Below, piece after piece: positions 15,608-24,983 of a stretch of 43,734 bases of DNA. The stretch covers positions 1 through 43,734 of the forward strand of contig NZ_JARKVC010000010.1 in NCBI RefSeq assembly GCF_029851875.1, in the 5' to 3' direction. Made by a program: the position numbers and the translations under genes. Every line of letters begins with the position of its first letter. Position 1 is the first letter of the stretch. The stretch is from Actinomyces sp. GTDB lineage: Bacteria; Actinomycetota; Actinomycetes; Actinomycetales; Actinomycetaceae. The notes under the pieces were generated by a model. The model did not search any database. It was not told where the DNA came from and saw only the letters and a list, made by a program, of their open reading frames with translations.

Positions 15608-15681
15608 GAGACCGGCCCTTGGTGATTGGGCGCGCCTCCCGAGAACTGGGAGACACGCCCCAGTCACCAGAGCACGGTCTT
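15608..15681. repeat. Imperfect hairpin element A (downstream of the restriction-modification gene)
   Basis: An outer arm AGACCG (15609-15614) pairs with CGGTCT (15675-15680). Inside, GGTGA (15621-15625) pairs with TCACC (15664-15668), and GGGCG pairs with CGCCC around a CTCCC / GGGAG tip. The element is a close relative, in the same orientation, of the element at 18656-18730. It lies just past the stop of the minus-strand gene at 15712 and may serve as its terminator. Confidence 0.6.
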
Positions 15682-15711
15682 GTGGCCCAGAGGCTGTTTT
15701 CGTCGCATCTC

Positions 15712-18636
15712 TCAGGTCGCAGGAACGGCGGTGGCCTGTGCATAGAGGGCGAAGAGATGGGCGACGATGGCGCGCTCCTTCTCTTCGTTGCTGGCCTGGG
15801 CGGGGAGGTTCAGGCCGTAGGCCTGCTCGACGGCGTGGTCGAGGTCGCGGTGCGCGGCTGTGAGTGCCGGGTAGAGGAAGTCGTTGTCTGGGTCGTACAG
15901 GTCTGCCAGGCTCGCCCCCGCGTACTGTGTCCGAGCATCAAGCACGGTCTGGGCGCAGCGTTCGATTTCGGCGCGTTGGGTATCGGTGGCTTTCGGCCAG
16001 ACCAAGGTGTTGTAGACGATCGTGTTGGCGTAGTTGTAATCGGACTTCAATCGTCCGGCGACAACGCGCATCCAGGCGTTGTGGACTCGGGACATGAGGA
16101 TTCCAAAGATATCGAGGCGATCAGTGGGGATGAAGTAGAGCTTGTTCCCAGGAATCATGCCGTTGCGTACGAATCCCATCGGAATATACCGACGACGTTC
16201 CGATGAGACCGCGGGAACTGCGATGTAGACCGGACCAGGTTCGCGGATCTCGTCAAAGAGCCACGGTGTCTCTGCCTTCTTGCGTGTGGCAGCCTTAGCT
16301 GAGGCCTCGCGCATTGCCTTCACGGCCAGCACGCGCTCACGGGTGAGAGGCATCTTCGCGATTTCCTGCGGTGGACAATCCAGCAACCATAGGCAGTAAC
16401 GGTCTTGCCCTTTGATGAACTCCGCGCCCATTGAGAACGGGCGAATCCATTGTTCCGACTCAGGTTCATGGTTTACGAGCGCGGCTTTCTCATCAGCTGT
16501 GAGAAGGAGATGCCCCGCATCGGTCGGTTGGCAACCACGTGACATCGCCGGAACATCACCCAAGGGCTGACTTCGACGCTCAATGAAGGCATCCAGTGCG
16601 TCCACAAGGTAGGCGTTGATATGCGAGACCTCACGTACGGACGTGGCTTCGCCGTCGTGCTCGAAGAGAAGCCGCATGCCGGAGGCGCGGTAGCTGAAGC
16701 CCACGATGACGACGTGCACATGCGCTTGGTCGGAGGCCTCGTTGCCCCAGACGAAGCTGCGGTGCGCGAAGGTGATCTCTACGCCGTCGTCAAACATCGG
16801 CTTCCAGATCGGGGCGACCTGCTGACCCTGACAGATCGAGTTCGTGGAGACGAAGGCGGTCTGGGCTGCTGTGCCGCGCATGTACTGTGCCGCCTTGACG
16901 TACCAACAGGCCACGTAGTCCACCGTCTTAACCTTGCCGAAGAGTCGGGTGCGGTCGGCATTCTGCTCCGGCGTGAGATTTGAGTAGCCAATGAACGGTG
17001 GATTGCCCATGACGTAAGAGCAGCGATCGGCCGGAAGGACGTCGTTCCAATCCATGTCGAGGGCGTTGCCCTCCACGATCGTGGCGGCGTCCCGCAGCGG
17101 CAGGTCCTCAACTTCGCGCTGGATGATCTCTGCTGTCTCGGCGTTGGCCTGGAGCTCGGCGATCCACAGCGCGGTGCGTGCGACGGAGGCGGCGAAGTCG
17201 TTGATCTCAATGCCGTGAAACTGAGCGAGCTGGACCTTGATCGCGGACTTTCCCACGCCTTCGAACTCCAGCGCCGTCTGTGGGCCCTGGAGAACAGAGA
17301 GCACCTTGTTCTCCAGGCGTCGCAGGCAGATGAAGGTCTCGGTGAGGAAGTTGCCGCTGCCGGCAGCCGGGTCCAGGAAAGTGAGTGACGCCAGCTTTTC
17401 CTGGTAGCGGCGTAGACGGGTCTTACGTGTGCGCTCGGTGACGGTGGTGTCGGCCAGGATCTCCTCAAGCTCTGCCGTCAGTGCGTCGAGAAACAATGGA
17501 TCGATGACGCGGTGGATGTTCTGCGGGCTCGTGTAGTGCATCCCGCCCGCGCGTCGGGTCTCCGGGTTCAGCGTGGACTCGAAGACGCCGCCAAAAACGG
17601 TTGGAGAGATCCCAGACCAGTCCACACCGGTGGAGACCTCATATACCAGCAGGTCACAGATCTCCGGAGTGAGCTGAGGAATCTCGATAGGTTCCGCGAA
17701 GAGCCCACCGTTGACGTAGGGGAAGCGGGACAGCTCAGAGGACAAGTAAGCGCTGCGTACCTCGTTCGGGGTGTCGAGGACGGAGAACAGGTCCAGCAGC
17801 GCCTGTCTCATCTGGGGCGGGCCGAAGCTGCGCAGATAGATACCAAAGGCATCCTTGGGGAAGAGGCCCGCGTCCTCTGCATAGAGACAGAAGACCAGTC
17901 GTACGCACAGGACGTTGAGATCGTGCCAGTGGTCGTCTCCGGCAGTGCGGTACTGCTCATGGAGTGCGTCGCGCAGCTCTCCGATGACTTCACCGGCTTG
18001 GACCGAGACCTGGCGTTCGCGTTCTGACCGGGATCGCGAGGGATCAATAAGAAAGTCGAGGAGGTGATACTGCTCGGCCAGCTCCGCCAAGGTGAAGGAG
18101 ATGTAATTGTGCTCCGGGTCCTCGCGGCGCAGGTCGTGGATACGGAAGCACTCGAAGTTGCAGACGACGATAAAGTCAGGGCGCTGCGGGTTGGGCAAGC
18201 TGTCTGCGTAGCGCTTGGCCTGCTGGTAGGGGGTGACCATGCTGCCCTGCCGAGGCTCAGGCTTGTCGAGGTCGATATGGGAGGCTTTTTGCTCCACGAG
18301 TGTGCGGGCCTCAGGAATGAGGACGTCAATAAACCCTCCGGCAGAGGTCTTCTGCTCGAAGAATGCGGCGGTGGCTGCTCCCTCGATCCCGACGACACTG
18401 CCAAGCAGATCTATCCAAAAGGACTGGGTCTCACCCTTCTCGTATCCGTGACCGCTCCAGCGTTGCGAAAAGGCTCTCGCAGCTAAGCGCTGGTCGTTGA
18501 GGTGAGGCTTGTGCCCAGCCGCTGGGGGGGGGTCTTTGTTGCAGGGGTCACGATGTGAAGCATACGGTGCGCCACCACATCTTTCGGGCAGCTCGTTCGT
18601 GGGCGCCGGTGTGGGACAAGCGGAACTGGCACCCAT
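15712..18636 (-). CDS. MmeI-like single-chain restriction-modification enzyme (type IIG/IIL)
   Basis: A fused endonuclease and adenine-specific DNA methyltransferase. The domain order on the minus strand is as follows. First comes an N-terminal PD-(D/E)XK nuclease (FIDVLIP...LVEQKA, about 18335-18281). Next is a helical spacer (VRLVFCLYAEDAGLFP). The methyltransferase has motif I FLDPAAGSGNF near 17378-17343 and motif IV NPPF at 16993-17004. A target-recognition and C-terminal region follows. This is the MmeI architecture, in which one protein cuts and modifies. The frame is intact, but the start is unclear. The only standard in-frame start is ATG 18636, with no good ribosome site. Homologues normally begin only a little before the AARAFSQRW segment. 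ATG 18563 would fit better but is out of frame because of a C9 tract (plus-strand G9, 18524-18532). GC and codon bias are lower than in neighbouring genes, suggesting acquisition. Confidence 0.85.
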   Translation of the reverse strand: MGASSACPTPAPTNELPERCGGAPYASHRDPCNKDPPPAAGHKPHLNDQRLAARAFSQRWSGHGYEKGETQSFWIDLLGSVVGIEGAATAAFFEQKTSAGGFIDVLIPEARTLVEQKASHIDLDKPEPRQGSMVTPYQQAKRYADSLPNPQRPDFIVVCNFECFRIHDLRREDPEHNYISFTLAELAEQYHLLDFLIDPSRSRSERERQVSVQAGEVIGELRDALHEQYRTAGDDHWHDLNVLCVRLVFCLYAEDAGLFPKDAFGIYLRSFGPPQMRQALLDLFSVLDTPNEVRSAYLSSELSRFPYVNGGLFAEPIEIPQLTPEICDLLVYEVSTGVDWSGISPTVFGGVFESTLNPETRRAGGMHYTSPQNIHRVIDPLFLDALTAELEEILADTTVTERTRKTRLRRYQEKLASLTFLDPAAGSGNFLTETFICLRRLENKVLSVLQGPQTALEFEGVGKSAIKVQLAQFHGIEINDFAASVARTALWIAELQANAETAEIIQREVEDLPLRDAATIVEGNALDMDWNDVLPADRCSYVMGNPPFIGYSNLTPEQNADRTRLFGKVKTVDYVACWYVKAAQYMRGTAAQTAFVSTNSICQGQQVAPIWKPMFDDGVEITFAHRSFVWGNEASDQAHVHVVIVGFSYRASGMRLLFEHDGEATSVREVSHINAYLVDALDAFIERRSQPLGDVPAMSRGCQPTDAGHLLLTADEKAALVNHEPESEQWIRPFSMGAEFIKGQDRYCLWLLDCPPQEIAKMPLTRERVLAVKAMREASAKAATRKKAETPWLFDEIREPGPVYIAVPAVSSERRRYIPMGFVRNGMIPGNKLYFIPTDRLDIFGILMSRVHNAWMRVVAGRLKSDYNYANTIVYNTLVWPKATDTQRAEIERCAQTVLDARTQYAGASLADLYDPDNDFLYPALTAAHRDLDHAVEQAYGLNLPAQASNEEKERAIVAHLFALYAQATAVPAT
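18524..18532. repeat. G9/C9 homopolymer near the start of the restriction-modification gene
   Basis: Nine consecutive G on the plus strand (C9 in the coding sense) lie about 10 codons after ATG 18563 and about 35 codons after ATG 18636. With nine bases the frame from ATG 18636 stays open, while the frame from ATG 18563 stops soon after. With seven or ten bases the reverse holds. Such a tract can slip during replication and switch expression on or off. Confidence 0.7.
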
Positions 18637-18655
18637 GGGCCGTGCCTTCGCCGAT

Positions 18656-18730
18656 GAGACCGGCTTGTGGTAACTGGGGCGTGCATCCCAGCTCTTGGGA
18701 TGCACGCCCCAACCGTGAAAGCACGGTCTC
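18656..18730. repeat. Hairpin element B (upstream of the restriction-modification gene)
   Basis: The outer arm GAGACCG (18656-18662) pairs with CGGTCTC (18724-18730). The core is a perfect 15-bp stem (18676-18690 with 18696-18710) with a 5-nt loop. It shares its flanks and layout with element A at 15608-15681. It also carries GGCGTG and CACGCC in its two arms, the hexamer found in the large arrays. It lies between two minus-strand genes and could terminate the one starting at 22225. Confidence 0.65.
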
Positions 18731-18745
18731 GTGGTCTGGTGGCTG

Positions 18746-21700
18746 TTACTTACCGTCCACCGGCTCACCCGCGGCGAGCTCGGGCTGGAGGCCGAGGGTG
18801 CCCACGAGGCTCTCACGGTAAGCAGGTGAGGTGACCTCCTCCAGCCACGCGCGTGCTGCCTCCAGCCGGCCGTCGATGTCCAGGCGGTCGGACACGACCT
18901 GGTTGCCCTGGGTCTCCACGAAGCGCGCCAGGGCGCGGATCGAGGACTCAGCCTGCTTACGATCGCGCTCCACCTTGGCGTCCAGACGCTCGGCGTACCA
19001 CTGCGAGGCCAGGATGTTCTCCCGCTCGAACAGGGCACGGAACTGCGGGCTCGCCAGCGTCCATCCCTCGGCCGAGGTACCGGAGTACATGATCTCCAGC
19101 AGCGCCCGGATGGGCGGCACGGCCTGGGAGATCGAGCCGTCGTCAACGTAGTGCTTGGCCACCACCTGGTGCGTGGTGACGATGACGTCGACGGAGTCGG
19201 CAAAGACCTCGGGGTCCTGCAGCTCGGGCCTGAGCATGGCCTCGGTGAAGACGACGTCGGGGTGGAGGAAGATGCGGCCGAAGAAGTTTGAGGCGAAGGC
19301 CTTGTTCATGCGGTAGCCAAGCCGCGAGGCCTGGACCGTGCGGCCACCGAGCTCGTAGTCCTCCAGCTTCTCCAGGTAGCCGGCCTCAAGGAGGTGGTGG
19401 GCGTCGCGCTCCTCGGGCTCCATCCGGGAGAAGACCTCGGGGATGAGCATGGAGATGTCGTGGGCCACCGCCACCTTGGGGCCGATGTACCCGGCAGAGG
19501 ACAGCCAGCCGTCATAGCCGCTCAGGGCGTAGGACAGCAGGGCCGCGTTGAGGTCGTAGACCGGGGGCAGGGCGTTGAAGGGCGACTTCGTCAGAGCGCC
19601 CTCGCTGCCGGCTCCCGTGGTCGAGGGCGACTTGCCGGTCATCGAGGAGATGAACTCCATGAACAGCTCGGGCAGCTCCATGAAGTGCAGCGGGTTGTAC
19701 GCGCACAGGGCCGGCACGCCCTCCTCCGGCGGGTTGTTGCGTCGCCCGGCCGCCACGATGTCCACACTGTGCCGGATCGGCTCGTCCAGCGGGATGTCAG
19801 AGAACAGGTGCGTGGCCAGATCGGCCAGATGAGCCTCCTGCGGGCGTGCGATGTCCGGGCGCACCTGCAGGTAGCGCGGGTTCTTGGTGGGAGCACCGCC
19901 CACGATGCGCGGGTTGGCGGTGGAGACCCAGTAGGTCTGCTGGTCGGGGTCCCCAGAGTCCTCGATCGCCGCGGCGCGGCGGACAAGGTCCTGCATCGGC
20001 TCAGTGAACTGGGACAGCCCCGGGGCGTCGTCGACCATGGCCCGCGCGTCAGCCGACGTGAGCGGGGCGTAGTTGGAGAGGAACAGCCCGGTGCCGGACA
20101 TGTCGAGCTCGGTCTGCTTGTCGTAACCACGCACGATCGCGTCGTCGGGCCGCTGGAAGAGCAGCGACTCGGCGTTGGTGACGTACTTGCGTGACAGGCC
20201 GACGTTGAAGGCCGGCTCGTCGGCGCTGGCCGGAGCCACGGTCGAGGCGGTGATGTCGTCCTCGGTCTGGACCTTGGCCGCCGCGGCGAAGTCCGGGCGC
20301 AGGGAGAACAGCCGCCAGGAGCCGTCCTCCTCGAAGCCTACGCGCAGCATGTTGATCTTGACGGTGTCCCCGTCCAGGCGCACCGCGTTGCCGGGGCGAC
20401 CGTTCATGATGCTCACCGAGAAGTGCGAGCGCCAGTCCTCGCCCCACTCCGGGCGGTAGTAGCGCTTGACGGTGAAGATGAGCTCCTTGATGTGGGCCGG
20501 GATCGACTCCAGGAAGGCGTTGTACTCCTCGGTGTACATCGCCGAGGGGGTCAGCAGCTTGATGACGCTGCCCAGCGAGCGGCGCTCGGACAAGATGTGG
20601 CGGTGGTGAGCGGACTCGTTGGCCTTGTCCACGAAGCGGTGGGTGTAGTCACCGTCGAAGATCCGCTGCACGGCGTCCAGGTCGGCCTCCAGGTCACCGA
20701 CGTAGGCCTCGCCGAAGACGAAGGCGTCCAGGATCGACTTGGAGATCTCCGACTTGCCGCCGCCGGAGACGGTGGCCGGCTTGTGGAGCTGGGTGTGCCA
20801 CGGGGCGGTACCGATCATGTGCCACTGCTTGGGGCTGCCCACGGCCGCCTTACAGTGCACCTGGTATCCCGACGGCGTGATGTAGGTCTTGCCCGCGCGC
20901 ATCGGGATCGACCGCTCCTCGCCGTCGGCCTGCCAGGTGATGGTCTGGGTGAGCATGGAGTAGAAGGCGCCACCCGGCACGAGGACGACCGAGTCGTCGG
21001 TCAGGTCCAGTGCGTGCCCCTCGGCCTGGAGCTCGAAACGGCCAGGGTTGAGCTTGAGCACGTGAGCGAGCGTGCGGGAGGCAGGGGTGTGCACGTCGTG
21101 GAACTCGCGGCCCAGGTCGTAGCGAGGGAAGGCGACGGCACCGCCGGCGTGCTCCTCCTCGACGCAGCCGAAGAGGTTGGCCGAGTACCCGATCTGGGTC
21201 TTGACCTCCTTCTTGCAGTAGCCGAAGTAGTTGTCCGCGATGACGGTGACGATGACGCCCCGCTCGTCGCGGGCCACCAGCTTGAAGGCCTTGCCCTCGT
21301 TGTAGAGCTCGCCCTCGTCCTTCCAGCACATGCCGTCGCGACGCTGACGCTCGGTGGCCTCCTCCCAGCGGGGCAGGCCGAGTTCCTTCTTGGTCAGGGT
21401 GTTGAGGTGCGGTGCGAGGATGACGCAGCCGGTGTGACCGGTCCAGCCCTCTGGCGCCAGCGAGGCGTCGTTCTCCGGCAGGAAGGGGTCGCCGGCGTTG
21501 CCAAAGATGCCTTCGACGAAGTCGAGGTTGGAGACCAGGCCACCAGGGGCGATGAAGCGGATCTCCATGCGGCGCTCGGCAGAGAAGCCGGTGACCTCGG
21601 GGACGACGACGGGGCGCAGCAGCAGTGAGACGAAGCAGCGGGCGGGCTCGTCCTGGGTGGAGGCCCATGGCAGGGTGAGCAGGTCCTGCGGGGCGTCGAC

Positions 21701-22225
21701 GGCGGCCGCCAGGATCCGGGCGAAGACGTCACGTGGGACGGCCTTCTTGTCGTCCGGGATGGGCAGGCCGCCCTCGGCCACGTGGAAGACGCCAGCAGTG
21801 GTGCGTCGGTCGTTACGCGGGTTGTGCAGCACGCCCTGCAGAGTGCGGTAGCTCTCGACGTAGGGGGAGGTGAAGCTGGTGGAGTCCAGCGGAAGCGACA
21901 GCGCGCGTGCGAGGCCGGGCTGGTCGAGGACGAAGGTGTCGGCCGGCAGGTGCGGGTGGAGCTCAGCGTCCTCGAGGTAGGAGTCGAGGAAGGCCTGGAT
22001 GCGGCGGTCAGCAGCGCACAGGCGACCGGACAGGCGCCGGCTCATCTCGCGCTGGCGCGCGAGGATCGGGGACATGAGGCGATCAGTGACCGGATCGCCG
22101 GCTCCCTCAGGAGCAGGAAGGCCTAGCAGGTCCAGTCGCAGCGCGATGGCGGAGTTGAAAGCGGCGTCCTGGTTGGCAGGAGCAGTCGCAGCGTCGGCGC
22201 GCCGCGTGGTGCGGATCATGTCCAT
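18746..22225 (-). CDS. Putative diphosphate-dependent phosphoenolpyruvate carboxykinase (PPi-PEPCK-like)
   Basis: An 1159-aa soluble protein with no signal or membrane segment. The size and the P-loop-like ATVSGGGKSEISKSILDAF segment (around residue 500) match, from memory, the PPi-type PEP carboxykinases of Entamoeba and propionibacteria. Those use pyrophosphate in place of ATP or GTP to interconvert PEP and oxaloacetate. The SGGGKSE loop would correspond to the kinase-1a loop of nucleotide PEPCKs. No standard PEPCK lies in the window. The call rests on recognition of size and motif rather than alignment. Starts at 22225 and 22219 are both possible. TAGGGT (minus strand, 22237-22232) sits 6 bp before the first ATG with no ribosome site, so the mRNA may be leaderless. 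Confidence 0.55.
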   Translation of the reverse strand: MDMIRTTRRADAATAPANQDAAFNSAIALRLDLLGLPAPEGAGDPVTDRLMSPILARQREMSRRLSGRLCAADRRIQAFLDSYLEDAELHPHLPADTFVLDQPGLARALSLPLDSTSFTSPYVESYRTLQGVLHNPRNDRRTTAGVFHVAEGGLPIPDDKKAVPRDVFARILAAAVDAPQDLLTLPWASTQDEPARCFVSLLLRPVVVPEVTGFSAERRMEIRFIAPGGLVSNLDFVEGIFGNAGDPFLPENDASLAPEGWTGHTGCVILAPHLNTLTKKELGLPRWEEATERQRRDGMCWKDEGELYNEGKAFKLVARDERGVIVTVIADNYFGYCKKEVKTQIGYSANLFGCVEEEHAGGAVAFPRYDLGREFHDVHTPASRTLAHVLKLNPGRFELQAEGHALDLTDDSVVLVPGGAFYSMLTQTITWQADGEERSIPMRAGKTYITPSGYQVHCKAAVGSPKQWHMIGTAPWHTQLHKPATVSGGGKSEISKSILDAFVFGEAYVGDLEADLDAVQRIFDGDYTHRFVDKANESAHHRHILSERRSLGSVIKLLTPSAMYTEEYNAFLESIPAHIKELIFTVKRYYRPEWGEDWRSHFSVSIMNGRPGNAVRLDGDTVKINMLRVGFEEDGSWRLFSLRPDFAAAAKVQTEDDITASTVAPASADEPAFNVGLSRKYVTNAESLLFQRPDDAIVRGYDKQTELDMSGTGLFLSNYAPLTSADARAMVDDAPGLSQFTEPMQDLVRRAAAIEDSGDPDQQTYWVSTANPRIVGGAPTKNPRYLQVRPDIARPQEAHLADLATHLFSDIPLDEPIRHSVDIVAAGRRNNPPEEGVPALCAYNPLHFMELPELFMEFISSMTGKSPSTTGAGSEGALTKSPFNALPPVYDLNAALLSYALSGYDGWLSSAGYIGPKVAVAHDISMLIPEVFSRMEPEERDAHHLLEAGYLEKLEDYELGGRTVQASRLGYRMNKAFASNFFGRIFLHPDVVFTEAMLRPELQDPEVFADSVDVIVTTHQVVAKHYVDDGSISQAVPPIRALLEIMYSGTSAEGWTLASPQFRALFERENILASQWYAERLDAKVERDRKQAESSIRALARFVETQGNQVVSDRLDIDGRLEAARAWLEEVTSPAYRESLVGTLGLQPELAAGEPVDGK

Positions 22226-22610
22226 GCATAGACCCTATCGGTTCACCTGCCTGCCCGCACAGGGACGGTTGGTCCCGCGGCGTTTCGTGGCCTTCAGGAC
22301 GCAGCCGGCGCCTGCCCGCACAGGGCCAGGTGGCCTGCACCAGGGCGGGGAGTGAGGAAGACGGTGACCAGCTGTCCGAGGTCTTCGACCTGCCCCTCAT
22401 CCCCTGATGCTCCTGGGCAGGCCGCGGCCCGGTCGCCACGCGTGCGTGGCTGCCTCGCGCTGAAGCCTGACAGGTTCCTGGACGTGCCTCCGGACCATGT
22501 CACAGGCGCCGCATGCTGTTCTCCTCGCTCTGGTGTGGTCATACTGGACAGCAGCCTGAGGCGGCGTGATGCCGTCTCAGCCAGTGTCCGCGGACAGAAA
22601 CGAGGAGCGC
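22226..22610. other. Divergent intergenic region between the PEPCK-like and PBP genes
   Basis: The 16-bp sequence GCCTGCCCGCACAGGG occurs twice in direct orientation, at 22249-22264 and 22310-22325, and each copy contains a CCTG...CAGG dyad. The first lies just upstream of the likely promoter of the minus-strand gene. Nothing else recognisable was seen in the remaining ~280 bp. Confidence 0.5.
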
Positions 22611-24947
22611 GTGGCAGACAGCGCGAGGCCCAACGGTTCCAGCCGCCGAGGCGGCAAGCTCGCTGAGGCGGCCAGGAACGGCAGGCAGGACGGCGGTCGT
22701 GGCCGCCGCTCAGGCTCGTCACGGTCGTCCTCCCGGTCGGCCAGCAGCCCAGCCCGCCGGGAGACGCGCAGCGTCCGGGCCGGGGCCGCAGGAGCGTCGT
22801 CGGACAGCAGGAAACGGCTGCTGAACTACCCGCGTGCCGGCAAGGGACCGGTCCGCCGGTGGCTGCCCAGCTGGAGATTCGTGCTCGGGGCCTTCCTGCT
22901 CATGATCGCGGCGATGGCGACCACCTTCGTCATCGCCTACAACGTCATCAAGATCCCTGCACCCAGCGAGTTCGCCCAGGCGCAGTCCACTACCGTCTAC
23001 TACGCGGACGGTCAGACCAAGATGGGCACCTTTGCGGAGGTCAACCGCACCATCATCGACGCCTCAACGCTGCCGGACTACGTCGGCAACGCCGTCATCG
23101 CCTCGGAGGACCGCACCTTCTACACCAACAACGGTGTGGACCCCAAGGGCATCGCGCGCGCCTTCTGGAACAACCTGCGCGGCGGCGCGACCCAGGGCGC
23201 CTCGACGCTGACCCAGCAGTACATCAAGAACTACTACGTGGACACCACCAGCTCCTACGTGGGCAAGTTCAAGCAGGCCATCATGGCCATCAAGATCGAC
23301 CGTGAGATGTCCAAGCAGGACATCCTCGACTCCTATCTCAACACGGTCTACTTCGGACGCGGTGCCTACGGCATCGAGGCTGCTGCACAGGCCTTCTTCG
23401 GCCACAGCGCCAGCGAGCTGACGGTCTCGGAGTCCGCGCTGCTGGCCGGCATCATGCCCGCCCCCAGCGCCTGGGACCCCGCGGTGGACCCGGAGCAGGC
23501 CCAGGTGCGTTTCCAGCGCGTGCTGGACTTCATGCTCGCCGACGGCTACATCACCCAGTCTGAGTACGACTCCGCGGCCATGCCTGAGACCACCACGCAG
23601 CAGGCTGACGAGGTCTACGCCGGGCCCAACGGGTACATCCTGCAGCTGGTGCGCTCCGAGCTCGTGGCCAAGGCCGGCCTGACCACTGAGCAGATCGACA
23701 CCGGCGGCTACCGCATCACGACGACGATCAGCAAGACGGACCAGGACGCGGCCGTGGCTGCCGTCCAGGCGCTGCCGGAGGGGCACTCGGAGAACCTGCG
23801 TGCCGCGCTGGTGTCCATCGACGCCACCAACGGCGGCGTCCTGGCCCTGTACGGAGGAGCGGACTACCTCACCAGCCAGGTCAACTCCGCCACGGACGCC
23901 GTGGCCCAGGCCGGCTCGACCTTCAAGCCCTTCGCCCTGGTGGGTGCGCTGGAGAACGGGGCGACCCTGTCCAACGGGTACAGCGGCTCCTCGCCCATGA
24001 CGATCGAGGGCGCGACCTTCCAGAACTACGGCAACATCTCCTACGGCTGGTCCAACCTTGTCACGGCCACGGCCTACTCGATCAACACGCCCTACGTCCA
24101 GCTCAACCGGGACCTGGGTCCGCAGGTGACCAGTGACGTCGCGGTGCGTGCCGGCTACCCGAAGGACACGATGGGCCTGGACGCCACGCTCCAGAACGTC
24201 CTGGGCTCGGCCTCCCCGCACACGATCGATATCGCCACGGCCTACGCCACCTTTGCTGCCCAGGGCACCAGGCACGACACCCACGTGGTGGCCCAGGTGA
24301 CTAACGCCGGCGGGGACGTGGCCTACACCGCCAACACCACCGGTGAGAAGGTCTTCTCCGACGAGGTCATGGCGGACGCCACCTACGCCATGCAGCAGGT
24401 GGTGAACGAGGGGTCGGGCAGGACCGCCAGGTCGCTCGGGCGGCCGGTCGCCGCCAAGACCGGCTCGTCCTCGGAGAACAAGTCCGCCCAGTTCGTGGGC
24501 TTCACCCCGCAGGTCGCCACCGCGGTCACGCTCTACCAGACCGGTGCGGACGGCTCGGAGGAGTCGATCACCCCGTGGGGCAGCTACGACGAGATCACGG
24601 GGTCGACCTATCCGGCCGACATCTTCACCCAGTACATGACCACCGCCCTGGCGGAGCTTCCGGTCGCTGAGTTCCCGCAGCGCACCTCAGGCTCCTACAA
24701 GCGAGGCAGCCTCTACGGCACCGCGGCTCCCCAGGAGGAGTACACGCCGCAGGAGGAGTACGTCGAGCCTGAGGAGGAAGAGGAGCAGCAGCCCGAGGAG
24801 GGCTCGGACACCTCAGGGGGGTCGGAGCCCGCCCAGCCGGATCCGGCTCCGGTCGTCACCCTGGAACCTGCCCCGGATCCCACCCAGGGCGGCGGTGAGG
24901 AGGCTCCCGGCCAAGGCGGGGGCGCAGTCCCCCGAGGCAACGGCTAG
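22611..24947 (+). CDS. Class A penicillin-binding protein (glycosyltransferase-transpeptidase)
   Basis: A bifunctional peptidoglycan synthase of about 778 aa. After a Ser/Arg-rich cytoplasmic tail comes one membrane anchor (FVLGAFLLMIAAMATTFVIA). It is followed by a GT51 glycosyltransferase domain with E166 in ASEDRTFY and the GASTLTQQYIKN motif. The transpeptidase domain has S436-x-x-K439 (STFK), SIN (490-492) and KTG (616-618). The last ~90 residues are rich in Glu, Pro and Gly and probably lie in the wall. I chose GTG 22611 because GAGGAG sits just before it; ATG 22569 or GTG 22566 would add 14-15 residues. It is divergent from the PEPCK-like gene. Confidence 0.93.
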   Translation: MADSARPNGSSRRGGKLAEAARNGRQDGGRGRRSGSSRSSSRSASSPARRETRSVRAGAAGASSDSRKRLLNYPRAGKGPVRRWLPSWRFVLGAFLLMIAAMATTFVIAYNVIKIPAPSEFAQAQSTTVYYADGQTKMGTFAEVNRTIIDASTLPDYVGNAVIASEDRTFYTNNGVDPKGIARAFWNNLRGGATQGASTLTQQYIKNYYVDTTSSYVGKFKQAIMAIKIDREMSKQDILDSYLNTVYFGRGAYGIEAAAQAFFGHSASELTVSESALLAGIMPAPSAWDPAVDPEQAQVRFQRVLDFMLADGYITQSEYDSAAMPETTTQQADEVYAGPNGYILQLVRSELVAKAGLTTEQIDTGGYRITTTISKTDQDAAVAAVQALPEGHSENLRAALVSIDATNGGVLALYGGADYLTSQVNSATDAVAQAGSTFKPFALVGALENGATLSNGYSGSSPMTIEGATFQNYGNISYGWSNLVTATAYSINTPYVQLNRDLGPQVTSDVAVRAGYPKDTMGLDATLQNVLGSASPHTIDIATAYATFAAQGTRHDTHVVAQVTNAGGDVAYTANTTGEKVFSDEVMADATYAMQQVVNEGSGRTARSLGRPVAAKTGSSSENKSAQFVGFTPQVATAVTLYQTGADGSEESITPWGSYDEITGSTYPADIFTQYMTTALAELPVAEFPQRTSGSYKRGSLYGTAAPQEEYTPQEEYVEPEEEEEQQPEEGSDTSGGSEPAQPDPAPVVTLEPAPDPTQGGGEEAPGQGGGAVPRGNG

Positions 24948-24983
24948 CACGACGGCGCAGCCTGCCTGAGCGGGCGAGTCACC

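Noticed and set aside
18637-19203. N-terminal extension of the restriction enzyme frame into the PEPCK-like gene
   Set aside because: The extra residues are Ser/Arg/Pro-rich out-of-frame translation of the neighbouring gene and cross a strong hairpin.
20423-21628. 401-aa plus-strand frame inside the PEPCK-like gene
   Set aside because: Valine/glycine-rich antisense shadow of a long, clearly coding minus-strand frame.
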